In this document: positions 46,410 to 54,503 of the stretch, one piece after another
Position numbering within the stretch: the stretch's first letter is position 1
How the letters are laid out: each line of letters opens with the position of its first letter
Program-made: the position numbers and the translations under genes
Assembly (NCBI RefSeq): GCF_001570425.1
Contig: NZ_BCSX01000019.1
Span: 186,001-250,000, forward strand
DNA from: Mycolicibacterium brisbanense
Lineage (GTDB): Bacteria; Actinomycetota; Actinomycetes; Mycobacteriales; Mycobacteriaceae
Direction of reading: 5' to 3'
DNA length: 64,000 nucleotides
Notes under the pieces: generated by a model
Databases searched by the model: none
Seen by the model: the letters and a program-made list of their open reading frames with translations, nothing else
What the model was told of the DNA's origin: nothing

Positions 46410-48038
46410 TCAGCGCGCGCCCAACAAGGCTGCCCACGGGTAGGACAGCTGCACGAAAGATACAGGCGCACCGGTCACCCGCTTGTTCATAAAGAGGGTG
46501 TTGGCTTCCTCGGCAACCGGTATCCACGGCAGATCCGCCATGATCTGCTGCTGTCCCTTTGTGACGAGTTGCGCGCGGGCGGTGTCATCGGAGGTGGCCC
46601 TGGCCTCGGTGAGCGACGAGTTCACGGTCGGGTTGTCGTACCCGAAGGTCAGGCTGCTCGCACCCTTGACGAACATTCCGTACCAGGAAAGCGGATCGTT
46701 CAGGTCGGGGTACCAGTCGGTCTCGAACGCATCGACGCCCTTTTGCAGACTGGCATCCCCGAAGATCGAGTTGTACGTCTTCACAGGGATGGGCTTGAGG
46801 GTGATGTTGAGCCCGATCTGCTTGCCGGTCTGCTGAATGGAGTCGAAGATCGTTGCGACATACTGCGATGCGCCTCCCGCGTACGCAAGCACGATCTCGT
46901 CTTTCGGGGAGCCGGCCTCGCTGACCAGCTTCTTGGCCTCATCGAGGTTCTGCGTCAAGGCCGGCAGATCGTCGTATGCCTTCGAATAGACGTCTTTGGC
47001 GTAGGTCCAGGTCTGAGGTGTTGCCAATGCCTTGACCGGTAGGGCTGCGCCCGCGAACGCGTTGGAGATGATCCCGTCCCGATCAAGCGAAAGTGCCAAT
47101 GCGCGACGGATTTTCGGGTCCTTGAGAGGCCCGGACTCGGCCGAGATGATCAGCGAGAACACGATAGGGCTGCGCGCGTAGTAGACAGACCCTACCGACG
47201 AGCTGGAGAGCCGGCCCAAGCCGTCCCACGGCAACTGGTAGCTGCCGTCCACCTGACCGCTGAGCAGGGCGTTGGCCAGCGTGGCCCCGTCGCCGATGAA
47301 AGTAAACGTGACATTGTCGACCTTGGGTGCCAACGAGGTGTCCCAGTAGTTCGGATTGCGTTGGATCGTCAAGTCCTTGCCGGGCGTCCAACTGCCGAAC
47401 CTGAACGGTCCCGAACACATTGCGCCGCCCGTGGGGCTGCCGTACTTGTCACCTTGCGCCTGGGCATAGGCCTGCTTCACGACTGTGCCCGCGGGACTGG
47501 CCATCGCACGATTGAATTCTGCGTTGGGGGTGTTCAGGTGCACCGTGATCTGGTGATCGCCGGTCTTGTCGATGGACTTCACCTGCGTGAAGGCCTCCGC
47601 GTAGTACGAGTTGAGCGATGTGTCCTTGTTCCGCATGAGGCTGAAGATCACGTCTTCGGGCGTCACGGCCGTACCGTCCCAGAACTTCGCCGCGGGATTG
47701 AGGTCGTAAACCCAGTCTGTCGGCGTCGGGTTGCTTGCCTTGGTGGCCAACGCCGGGTCGATCTTCGACGCGTCGGTCGGAGGCACCCGAAGCAAGGTGT
47801 CGCACAAGTTGGCGATGACTTGATTTTCGGCGTAGTTGCCGGAGTGCACCGGGTCGAGACTGGACGGCTCGTATTGCAGATTCCAGGTCACCTTGTCGAG
47901 GTGGCCGGTCGCCGCCGGACTTGTCGTCGTGTAATCGATCTGCCCTGCACCTGCCTGGGGGCGCTGGCCACTCGAACAACCGGCCAACAGCGCCACGGTG
48001 GTGACACCGGCGAGCGTGGTGAGAATTCGCTTGTGCAT
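46410..48038 (-). CDS. Peptide ABC transporter substrate-binding lipoprotein
   Basis: This 542-residue SBP_bac_5 family protein has a lipoprotein signal peptide with lipobox LAGC (Cys21). The mature part has family signatures: LDPVHSGNYAENQVIANLCD near the start, TAVTPEDVIFSLMR, and CSGPFRFGSWTPGKDLTIQR. It should capture a peptide or a similar amide outside the membrane for the OppBCDF-type complex. It is the first gene of a run of eight minus-strand genes that ends with the aspB aminotransferase. An AT-rich palindrome lies between it and a divergent TetR gene. Confidence 0.88.
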   Translation of the reverse strand: MHKRILTTLAGVTTVALLAGCSSGQRPQAGAGQIDYTTTSPAATGHLDKVTWNLQYEPSSLDPVHSGNYAENQVIANLCDTLLRVPPTDASKIDPALATKASNPTPTDWVYDLNPAAKFWDGTAVTPEDVIFSLMRNKDTSLNSYYAEAFTQVKSIDKTGDHQITVHLNTPNAEFNRAMASPAGTVVKQAYAQAQGDKYGSPTGGAMCSGPFRFGSWTPGKDLTIQRNPNYWDTSLAPKVDNVTFTFIGDGATLANALLSGQVDGSYQLPWDGLGRLSSSSVGSVYYARSPIVFSLIISAESGPLKDPKIRRALALSLDRDGIISNAFAGAALPVKALATPQTWTYAKDVYSKAYDDLPALTQNLDEAKKLVSEAGSPKDEIVLAYAGGASQYVATIFDSIQQTGKQIGLNITLKPIPVKTYNSIFGDASLQKGVDAFETDWYPDLNDPLSWYGMFVKGASSLTFGYDNPTVNSSLTEARATSDDTARAQLVTKGQQQIMADLPWIPVAEEANTLFMNKRVTGAPVSFVQLSYPWAALLGAR

Positions 48039-48089
48039 CTGTCCATCCCAGGTGGGTAGTCGAGGCGTGCGGTCTGCGACAACCGCGCT

Positions 48090-48110
48090 AAAATTAATGA
48101 CAGTAATTTT
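48090..48110. promoter_or_regulatory. AT-rich palindrome between the peptide-transport operon and TetR gene
   Basis: AAAATTA (48090-48096) and TAATTTT (48104-48110) are perfect inverted arms with a 7-base spacer, strikingly AT-rich in this GC-rich region. It is a plausible operator and promoter core for the divergent binding-protein and TetR genes. Confidence 0.5.
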
Positions 48111-48168
48111 TAGGAGAGTCAGTAGACTCTGTCAAGGATCAAACTTGGGTTGGAGGCGCAGGTCCGGC

Positions 48169-48822
48169 ATGCGAGAGGCGAAGCGCCCGGCTGGTAGGCC
48201 ACGAACCAAACTGCTTGACCGTGAGAAGATCACGGCCGCGGCCTTCGAGTTGTTCTCGGACGGCGAGGACTTCACCATGGCCCAGTTGGCCGAGAAGCTA
48301 GGTGTGCGCCCGCCGGCCCTGTACAACCACGTGCGGGACCGGCGCGCACTGGTCAATCTCGTTCGTACCGAGGTTGCCGCCCGCATCGACACCAGCTCGT
48401 TCGCCGACCACGAGTGGGACGCGGCGATCGTGCCGTGGGCACGGTCGTATCGCACGGCGTTCGCCACGAGCCCGCAACTGATCGCTCAACTCGCGGTGGT
48501 TCCGATCGACGGGACGGAAGCCTCGATTCAGGGGTACGAGACCATCACGCGGTGCATGCTGCGGGGTGGCTGGCCCGAAGCGTCGATAGTGCCGGTGATC
48601 GTTGCGCTCGAATCCTTCATCATCGGTTCATCACTCGACGTACTCGCTGCGCCCGGCAACCTTGATCCCGTCGGCGACGAGGAGCGTGTGCCCGCTTTCG
48701 CCGCGGCGCTGGCGGCCTCACGGGACAGCGCGACGGTCATGGCCGACGCTGCCTTCGAGGTCGGGCTCGAGGCGCTCATCGCGGGCCTGCGGCTCACCCT
48801 GGCCAGCTTGAAAGCAGGCTAG
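48169..48822 (+). CDS. TetR family regulator divergent from the peptide-transport operon
   Basis: The 217-residue protein begins MREAKRPAGRPRTKLLDREK, then a TetR helix-turn-helix (MAQLAEKLGVRPPALYNHVRDRRAL). The C-terminal domain is of the type found in TetR-like repressors with the LYNHVR recognition helix. The ATG at 48169 starts at the basic N-terminal arm; the longer open frame runs into the binding-protein gene antisense. It is the likely local repressor of the opp-type operon through the AT-rich palindrome. It converges with the lyase gene with a four-base overlap. Confidence 0.82.
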   Translation: MREAKRPAGRPRTKLLDREKITAAAFELFSDGEDFTMAQLAEKLGVRPPALYNHVRDRRALVNLVRTEVAARIDTSSFADHEWDAAIVPWARSYRTAFATSPQLIAQLAVVPIDGTEASIQGYETITRCMLRGGWPEASIVPVIVALESFIIGSSLDVLAAPGNLDPVGDEERVPAFAAALAASRDSATVMADAAFEVGLEALIAGLRLTLASLKAG

Positions 48823-50270
48823 TCACCGGAATCCGAAACCAGCCGACCCAGGTCGTCGAGCAGCTCTTCGGCTGCCGCCAGATCCCCGCGCAGGTCGCGG
48901 TCCTGGTCGTTCCACGGCAGTACCGAGGCCAGGGTCAGGGCCTCGCCGAGCACCCCGGTGAACCGCTCGTGCAGTCCGCGCTGCCGAAGCAGCCGTAGTG
49001 CGCCGACCAATTCGCAGGCCAGCAGTACGCGGTACGCGGCGACCGACCGTTCGAGTTGAAGCGTGCCCTGAGACGCGAACGTGGCGTCCTCCTCGGCGCC
49101 CCGGGACAGTACGAGGGTGCCGACGGACGCGGGCTGCGCCGCCGCTCGGATCTCGGCTATGGCACCGGCGGCGACGTATTCGACCATCATCAGTCCTGAT
49201 GACCCGTCTTTGCCGGTGGCCAGAAATGCGTTGTGGCCGTTGGTCTCCGGGTCGTTGAGCATCCGGATGCGCGAATGCGTGATGGGTGCGGTGAGCGCCA
49301 AGGCCAGGGTGGTGCCGTCGAGCTCGAGCGACAACGACGCCTGATAGAACGCGCCGTGGTGGACGACCATGTCGCCCTCGATGTCGAACAGGGGATTCTC
49401 CTGTGCGGCATTGAGGGTGCGTTCCAGTTGCCGCCCAAGTGAATCCAGGGAATTGACGACGCTGGCGTGCGCGACCGGGTAGACGCGCAGGCCGTACGGA
49501 TCCTGGATGCGGCGCGGCTCGCGATCGTCTCGCCCGTCGCCCGCGGACAGCCACCGCAACCGTCCGGCGACCGTATCGACGTGCGGGGCCGCTGCGGCGC
49601 GGGCGGCGGTAGCCGAGAACGTGGACGGGTTACCGTCGAGCGCAAGGAAACTGAGCATGTAGATGACGCTGGACGCCCGCTCCAACCGCTGCAGCTCATC
49701 GAGGGCGAGGCAGGTGCGCCCGACGGTGAGGGCGCTGCTGCTCATGAACGGCAGTGCGCTGTCGGCGCCCCACGGCTGCATCGGAGGCAGGGGAGTTTTC
49801 GCGGGCCGTTCGCCGATCAACGTCAGGGCGGTGCCGGCCAGTGCGGCGAGGTCGCCGGTACCGATCGACGCGTACTGGAGAACATCCGGCAGGGCATCGT
49901 CGTTGAGCATGCGCGCCAGCGCGGACAGGATCTTCGGGTCGAGCCCCGCGCCGGGCGTGCACAGCTGAATCAGACGCACGGCGAGCATCGCCCGGACAGT
50001 TCTGTCGGCGAGTGGGTCGCCGGCATCCACGGCGTGACTGCGCAGCAGCCGCATCCCGTAGTCCTTGTCATCGGCAAGAACCTGGGTGGTCCGATTCGCG
50101 CCGACCCCGGTGGTGCGCCCGTAGGTGGGAAAGCGTGTGCTCAGATCGGCCGCGCGGTGGTAGGCCTGCTCGACGCCGGCGAGGACGTTCGCGGAGATCG
50201 ACACCTGTTCACGGCGGTCTGCGAGCGTCACGACATCGGCAATCGTGCCCGTCCCGTTCAGCACAACCAT
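48819..50270 (-). CDS. Aromatic amino acid ammonia-lyase (HAL/PAL) family protein with altered MIO motif
   Basis: This 483-residue protein aligns with the histidine/phenylalanine ammonia-lyase fold. Tyr50 lies in YGRTTGVGANR, Tyr259 in QDPYGLRVYP, and Asn292 in NAAQENPLFD. However, the Ala-Ser-Gly triad that cyclises into the MIO electrophile is replaced. The region reads YASIGTGDLAAL, giving Gly137-Thr138-Gly139 before the conserved Asp-Leu, with one residue fewer than HAL. The GNFHG loop is also changed to HGAFY (305-309). It may use a Thr-derived cofactor, catalyse a different reaction or be inactive. It diverges from the IclR/Opu operon, and a ribosome site AGGAGAA precedes the ATG. Confidence 0.75.
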   Translation of the reverse strand: MVVLNGTGTIADVVTLADRREQVSISANVLAGVEQAYHRAADLSTRFPTYGRTTGVGANRTTQVLADDKDYGMRLLRSHAVDAGDPLADRTVRAMLAVRLIQLCTPGAGLDPKILSALARMLNDDALPDVLQYASIGTGDLAALAGTALTLIGERPAKTPLPPMQPWGADSALPFMSSSALTVGRTCLALDELQRLERASSVIYMLSFLALDGNPSTFSATAARAAAAPHVDTVAGRLRWLSAGDGRDDREPRRIQDPYGLRVYPVAHASVVNSLDSLGRQLERTLNAAQENPLFDIEGDMVVHHGAFYQASLSLELDGTTLALALTAPITHSRIRMLNDPETNGHNAFLATGKDGSSGLMMVEYVAAGAIAEIRAAAQPASVGTLVLSRGAEEDATFASQGTLQLERSVAAYRVLLACELVGALRLLRQRGLHERFTGVLGEALTLASVLPWNDQDRDLRGDLAAAEELLDDLGRLVSDSGD

Positions 50271-50342
50271 GTAATTCTCCTCAATCTCTACCGCTGGCGC
50301 GTTACAGGACCTATCATCGCTCCAACCTAAAAATTCCGCTAG

Positions 50343-51077
50343 ATGGCAATCGAATTCCAGCCACTAGAAATGGCGCGGCCAGAGAGGAGTGGCGAGTTGG
50401 CTGAAGCATCCACCCGGACCGTGGAGCGGGCACTCGCCCTGCTCGCCACGATCTGCGAGCGTGGCAGCGCGAACCTCGCTGACAGCGCCAGGGATTGCGA
50501 TCTGGCGCCGAGCACAGCGCTGCGGCTGCTACGAACATTGGAGGCCACGGGTTTCGTCGCCAAGGACGAGGCGGGCATCTACCGCCCCGGCGGCCGGATG
50601 ATCCAACTCGGTGCTGCCGCGCTCAGCAGCGAATCACTGGCCGACCTGGCCAAGCCGGTGATGGAGAAACTCGTCGCGCAGACCGGCGAGTCGGTCTATC
50701 TGTCGGTCGAATGGCACAGCGACGTCGCCATCTATATCGGCATCATGCAGGGCACTCACTCTGTGCGTCACACCAGTTGGGTGGGCCGGACCATTCCACT
50801 GGATATCTCGGCCGCGGGGCATGCGCTTCGCGGTGATGTCAACAGCGACGGGTATGTCGTTGTCGAACGCGGCGTCGAGCCCGACGTGACCGCGATCGCG
50901 TGCCCGGTGTATTCCGAAGCGCGCATCGTCGCAGCGCTGAGTTTCGTGATCCCGAGTTATCGGGTTACCGAATCCGAAGCGTCCCGGTGCGGCGAACTGC
51001 TGGTCTCGGCTGCGGCGGAGTTGTCCGCCCAGCTGAGTCGTTCCCCCAAGTCGGACTCCGAAGAAAGACAGTCATGA
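50343..51077 (+). CDS. IclR family transcriptional regulator
   Basis: The 244-residue regulator has an N-terminal winged helix-turn-helix (LADSARDCDLAPSTALRLLRTLEATGFV) and an IclR effector domain of the GAF-like type (LVAQTGESVYLSVEW, VGRTIPLDISAAGHAL, AIACPVYS). ATG 50343 is taken as the start; internal starts are possible. It overlaps the ABC ATPase gene by four bases, so the regulator is the first gene of the transporter operon. It is separated from the divergent lyase gene by 72 bases. It may control both, which would connect the lyase and the quaternary-amine transporter. Confidence 0.82.
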   Translation: MAIEFQPLEMARPERSGELAEASTRTVERALALLATICERGSANLADSARDCDLAPSTALRLLRTLEATGFVAKDEAGIYRPGGRMIQLGAAALSSESLADLAKPVMEKLVAQTGESVYLSVEWHSDVAIYIGIMQGTHSVRHTSWVGRTIPLDISAAGHALRGDVNSDGYVVVERGVEPDVTAIACPVYSEARIVAALSFVIPSYRVTESEASRCGELLVSAAAELSAQLSRSPKSDSEERQS

Positions 51078-52174
51078 TCACATTCGACAACGTCTCCAAG
51101 GTGTACCCGGACGGCACGGTCGCCGTGGACAGCCTGACGTTGACCGCACCCAACGGAAAGATCACCACTCTGGTCGGCCCATCCGGGTGCGGCAAGACGA
51201 CCTCGATGCGGATGATCAACCGACTCATCGAACCCAGCTCGGGCACAATCGAACTCGACGGAGTCGACACCCAGTCGCTGGACCGGGTGTCCCTGCGACG
51301 ACGCATCGGTTACGTCATCCAGAACGCGGGCCTGTTTCCGCATCGCACCGTCGTCGACAACGTGGCGGCACTGCCGCGGTTGCTCGGCGGCGGCAAGAAG
51401 GAAACCCGCTCCAAGGCAATGGAACTACTCGAACGCGTCGGCCTCGACGCCAAGTTCGCCCGCCGGTACCCCTGGCAGCTCTCGGGCGGTCAGCAACAGC
51501 GCGTCGGCGTTGCCCGCGCGCTGGCCACCGATCCGCCATTCCTGTTGATGGACGAGCCGTTCAGCGCGGTCGACCCGATCGTCCGCAGCCAGCTGCAGGA
51601 CGGGTTCCTGCGACTGCAGGCCGACATCTCCAAGACCATCGTGATGGTCACCCACGACATCGACGAGGCCCTCAAGCTGGGCGATCAGGTGGTGGTGCTG
51701 CGCGAGGGCGGAACGCTGGCGCAGGCCGCGTCGCCCGCCGAGCTGTTGGCAGCTCCGAACGATGCGTTCGTCGCCGACTTCGTCGGCTCTGCCCGCGGCT
51801 ACCAGGCGCTCGGTTTTCACACCGCCGACGATCGGCTGCGCCTCAACGACGAGCCGACAGTACGGGTCGGACAACCGGTTTCGGACATCCCGGTGGTCGA
51901 GGGCAAATGGATCCTGGCGGTCGACGACAACCACGTACCGGTCGGCTGGGTCGATACCGCGAACCTTTCCGGCGACACCGTCGTCGACCGCGACGTCAAC
52001 CTGTGCGGTACCACCGCGCGACGCTCGGACCCGCTGCGCGAGTTGCTCAACTCCGCGCTGTCCAGTCCGAGCGGGCGCTGCGTGGTCACCGACGATGCCG
52101 GAAAGTTGCTCGGCACCGTCACCGATCACGACATCGTCGAGGCCATCCGCCGCGCGAAGGACTCCCGATCGTGA
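51074..52174 (+). CDS. Quaternary-amine ABC transporter ATP-binding protein (OpuCA/ProV type)
   Basis: This 366-residue ATPase has Walker A GPSGCGKTT, signature LSGGQQQRVGVARAL and Walker B LLMDEPFSAVDPI. It carries a C-terminal CBS-type segment (VTDDAGKLLGTVTDHDIVEAI) as in OpuCA, where it senses ionic strength. It would energise uptake of glycine betaine, choline, carnitine or a related amine. ATG 51074 overlaps the IclR stop (ATGA), and its own stop overlaps the first permease by four bases. Confidence 0.87.
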   Translation: MITFDNVSKVYPDGTVAVDSLTLTAPNGKITTLVGPSGCGKTTSMRMINRLIEPSSGTIELDGVDTQSLDRVSLRRRIGYVIQNAGLFPHRTVVDNVAALPRLLGGGKKETRSKAMELLERVGLDAKFARRYPWQLSGGQQQRVGVARALATDPPFLLMDEPFSAVDPIVRSQLQDGFLRLQADISKTIVMVTHDIDEALKLGDQVVVLREGGTLAQAASPAELLAAPNDAFVADFVGSARGYQALGFHTADDRLRLNDEPTVRVGQPVSDIPVVEGKWILAVDDNHVPVGWVDTANLSGDTVVDRDVNLCGTTARRSDPLRELLNSALSSPSGRCVVTDDAGKLLGTVTDHDIVEAIRRAKDSRS

Positions 52175-52815
52175 ACTGGATCTCGTCGAACCTCGACCGC
52201 ATCGTGAGTCTGACCATCAGCCACACGTGGCTGACGGTGATTCCCACGGTGCTGGGTCTGCTGCTCGCGCTGCCGCTGGGCTGGTGGGCGCACCGGTCGA
52301 AGCGGGGCTATGCGGCCATCGTCGGAGTGGCCGGCCTGCTCTACACGATCCCGTCGCTGGCCCTGTTCATCCTGCTGCCGGTTCTACTCGGGACGAAGAT
52401 CCTGGATCCGATCAACATCATTGTGGCGCTTACCTGTTACACGCTGGCATTGCTGGTGCGGGTTGTCGCTGACGGGTTGAGCTCGGTGCCGCACGACACC
52501 GTTGCCGCCGCGGAGGCCATGGGCTACCGAGGCTGGCAGCGACTGCTGCTGGTGGAGCTGCCCGTCGCAGTACCCGTGATCGCCGCAGGCCTGCGAGTGG
52601 CAGTGGTGTCGAACGTCAGCATCGTGACAATGGCTGCGCTGCTCGGCATTCCGCAGCTGGGCTCGCTGTTCACCCAGGGCTTCCAGCTGCGGCTGTTCGT
52701 ACCGCTCGTCACCGGCGTGGTGATGTGCGTCGTGCTGGCGGTGATCCTCGACGGTCTGATCATCGTGGCGAACAAACTACTCACCCCATGGCGGCAACGG
52801 ACGGTGACCTCATGA
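52171..52815 (+). CDS. Quaternary-amine ABC transporter permease (OpuCB/ProW type), first copy
   Basis: This 214-residue permease has about five or six membrane helices. GLLYTIPSLALFILLPVLLG and DTVAAAEAMGYRGWQRLLLVELPVA are the EAA coupling loop of the ProW family. The start is GTG 52171, overlapping the ATPase stop by four bases. It probably forms a heterodimer with the second permease in the same operon, whose ATG overlaps its stop by four bases. Confidence 0.87.
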   Translation: MNWISSNLDRIVSLTISHTWLTVIPTVLGLLLALPLGWWAHRSKRGYAAIVGVAGLLYTIPSLALFILLPVLLGTKILDPINIIVALTCYTLALLVRVVADGLSSVPHDTVAAAEAMGYRGWQRLLLVELPVAVPVIAAGLRVAVVSNVSIVTMAALLGIPQLGSLFTQGFQLRLFVPLVTGVVMCVVLAVILDGLIIVANKLLTPWRQRTVTS

Positions 52816-53531
52816 ACATCATCGGCTGGTTCACCGATCCCGCGCATTGGAGCGGTTCGGGCAGCATCCCCATGCAGGTCGGCTACCACCTGCTGTACTC
52901 GACGATCGCGCTGCTGGTCGCGCTGGCCATCGGCGTGCCGCTGGGAATCCTGATCGGCTACACCGGCCGTGGAGAGACCCTGGTCGCCGGGCTCGCAAAT
53001 GCACTGCGTGCCCTGCCGAGCCTGGGCCTGCTGGTGCTGCTGTTCCTGCTCTTCGCGCCGGTCGTCGCAGGCAAGCTCGTCTACGTCCTGCCGACCATCG
53101 TGGTGCTCGTGCTGCTCGCGGTGCCGCCGATCCTCACCGGCACATACGCCGGGATCCAAAACGCCGATCCCGACGCGGTGGGCGCGGCCCGCGGCATCGG
53201 ATTCACCAAACGGCAGATCCTGGTACACGTTCAGCTGCCGTGCGCGCTGCCGCTGCTGATCTCGGGCATCCGCAGCTCGACACTGCAGATCGTCTCGACC
53301 GCGACCATCGCCGCCTACCTGGGCCTGCAGGGTCTTGGCCGGTTCATCCTGGACGGCCGGGCGCAGGCGAACTACAGCGAAATGGCAGGCGGTGCAATCC
53401 TTGTCGCCCTCGTCGCCATCGCGTTGGAACTCGGCTTCGCCTGGCTGGGCCGAGTGGTGGTATCTCCCGGTCTGCGCCGGGTGGCCGCCAAAACCTCTCC
53501 GCTCGACACCGCCGTACCGATGGAGGTCTGA
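52812..53531 (+). CDS. Quaternary-amine ABC transporter permease (OpuCD/ProW type), second copy
   Basis: This 239-residue permease is homologous to the preceding one. LRALPSLGLLVLLFLLFAP matches its IPSLALF region, and DAVGAARGIGFTKRQILVHVQLPCA is the EAA loop. It has about six helices. ATG 52812 overlaps the previous stop. The pair forms the channel of the betaine-type importer; the downstream binding-protein gene starts one base after its stop. Confidence 0.87.
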   Translation: MNIIGWFTDPAHWSGSGSIPMQVGYHLLYSTIALLVALAIGVPLGILIGYTGRGETLVAGLANALRALPSLGLLVLLFLLFAPVVAGKLVYVLPTIVVLVLLAVPPILTGTYAGIQNADPDAVGAARGIGFTKRQILVHVQLPCALPLLISGIRSSTLQIVSTATIAAYLGLQGLGRFILDGRAQANYSEMAGGAILVALVAIALELGFAWLGRVVVSPGLRRVAAKTSPLDTAVPMEV

Positions 53532-53532
53532 A

Positions 53533-54456
53533 ATGATCAGACGAAAATTCCTGTCCGCCTTGGCCGCCGCCGCTGCTGCGACCCTGACTCTGTCGGCCTG
53601 CGGCCTCAACAGTGACCCGCTGTCCTCCGACAATGCCGGCGGCTCGGCAGGCTCCCAGGTGATCATCGGGTCGGCCGACTTCACCGAGAGCCAGCTGATC
53701 GCCAGCATCTATTCGCAGGCTTTGCAGGCCAAGGGAATCCCGGTCAAGGAGCAGTTCAACATCGGCAGCCGTGAGGTGTACATGGCGGCGTTGAAAGACG
53801 GCTCCATCGATCTGGTTCCCGAGTACTCCGGCGCCCTGCTCAGCTATCTCAACCCGGAATCGACCGCATCGACCACCGAAGCAGTCGTCACCGGCCTGGT
53901 CAGCAGGATGCCCGCCGGAATCACGTTGCTCGCGCCGTCACCCGCCCAGGACAAGGACGTCGTCGCCGTCACGCAGGCCACCGCCGACAAGTACAAGCTG
54001 CACAAGATCTCCGACCTCGCGCCGGTCGCAGGCGAAATGGTGCTCGGCGGGCCGCCGGAGTGGAAGACGCGGGTACAAGGTGTCGTCGGCCTACACGACG
54101 TGTACGGATTGAACTTCAAGGACTTCGTCAGCCTGGACGCCGGCGGCACGCTGACGATGACGGCGCTGACCAACGGCCAGATTCAGGCCGGCGACCTCTT
54201 CAGCACCGATCCCGGACTCAAGGCCAACAACCTTGTCGCCCTTGAGGATGACAAGAACCTATTCGCCGCCGAGAACGTCATCCCGCTGGTCAAATCGGCC
54301 AAACAGACCGAGGCTCTCACCAAGGCACTCAATGACGTGTCGGCGAAGCTGACCACCAATGACCTCATCGACATGAACGCCGAGGCCGCCAAGGGCACCA
54401 ATCTCTCCGACATCGCCAAGAAGTGGCTGGCGGATTCGGGTTTGATCAGCCGCTAG
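53533..54456 (+). CDS. Quaternary-amine ABC transporter substrate-binding lipoprotein (OpuCC/ProX type)
   Basis: This 307-residue OpuAC-fold protein has a lipoprotein signal peptide with lipobox LSAC (Cys23). The family entry motif VIIGSADFTESQLIASIYSQ is followed by DLVPEYSGALLSYL, the ligand-binding region of choline/betaine binding proteins. It should bind a trimethylammonium compound or a related amine outside the membrane. It is the last gene of the IclR-ATPase-permease-permease-binding-protein operon and is followed by two tandem hairpins. Confidence 0.87.
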   Translation: MIRRKFLSALAAAAAATLTLSACGLNSDPLSSDNAGGSAGSQVIIGSADFTESQLIASIYSQALQAKGIPVKEQFNIGSREVYMAALKDGSIDLVPEYSGALLSYLNPESTASTTEAVVTGLVSRMPAGITLLAPSPAQDKDVVAVTQATADKYKLHKISDLAPVAGEMVLGGPPEWKTRVQGVVGLHDVYGLNFKDFVSLDAGGTLTMTALTNGQIQAGDLFSTDPGLKANNLVALEDDKNLFAAENVIPLVKSAKQTEALTKALNDVSAKLTTNDLIDMNAEAAKGTNLSDIAKKWLADSGLISR

Positions 54457-54464
54457 AACACACC

Positions 54465-54503
54465 GGCGGCGAGCCGCCTAAAACACGCCGGCGGCGAGCC
54501 GCC
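54465..54503. terminator. Tandem hairpins (25-base direct repeat) between convergent genes
   Basis: The stem GGCGGC-GA-GCCGCC occurs twice (54465-54478 and 54490-54503), as part of a 25-base unit containing GGCGGCGAGCCGCCTAAAAC. Read from the minus strand, each unit also ends like the fadE33 3' end (GTGTTTTAG). The repeat therefore looks like a local duplication of the gene terminus. It probably acts as a bidirectional terminator. Confidence 0.65.

Noticed and set aside
42816-48038. Reading the beta-lactamase-like gene as an antibiotic resistance determinant
   Set aside because: There is no export signal and the gene lies in a catabolic transport operon, so a metabolic hydrolase is more likely.
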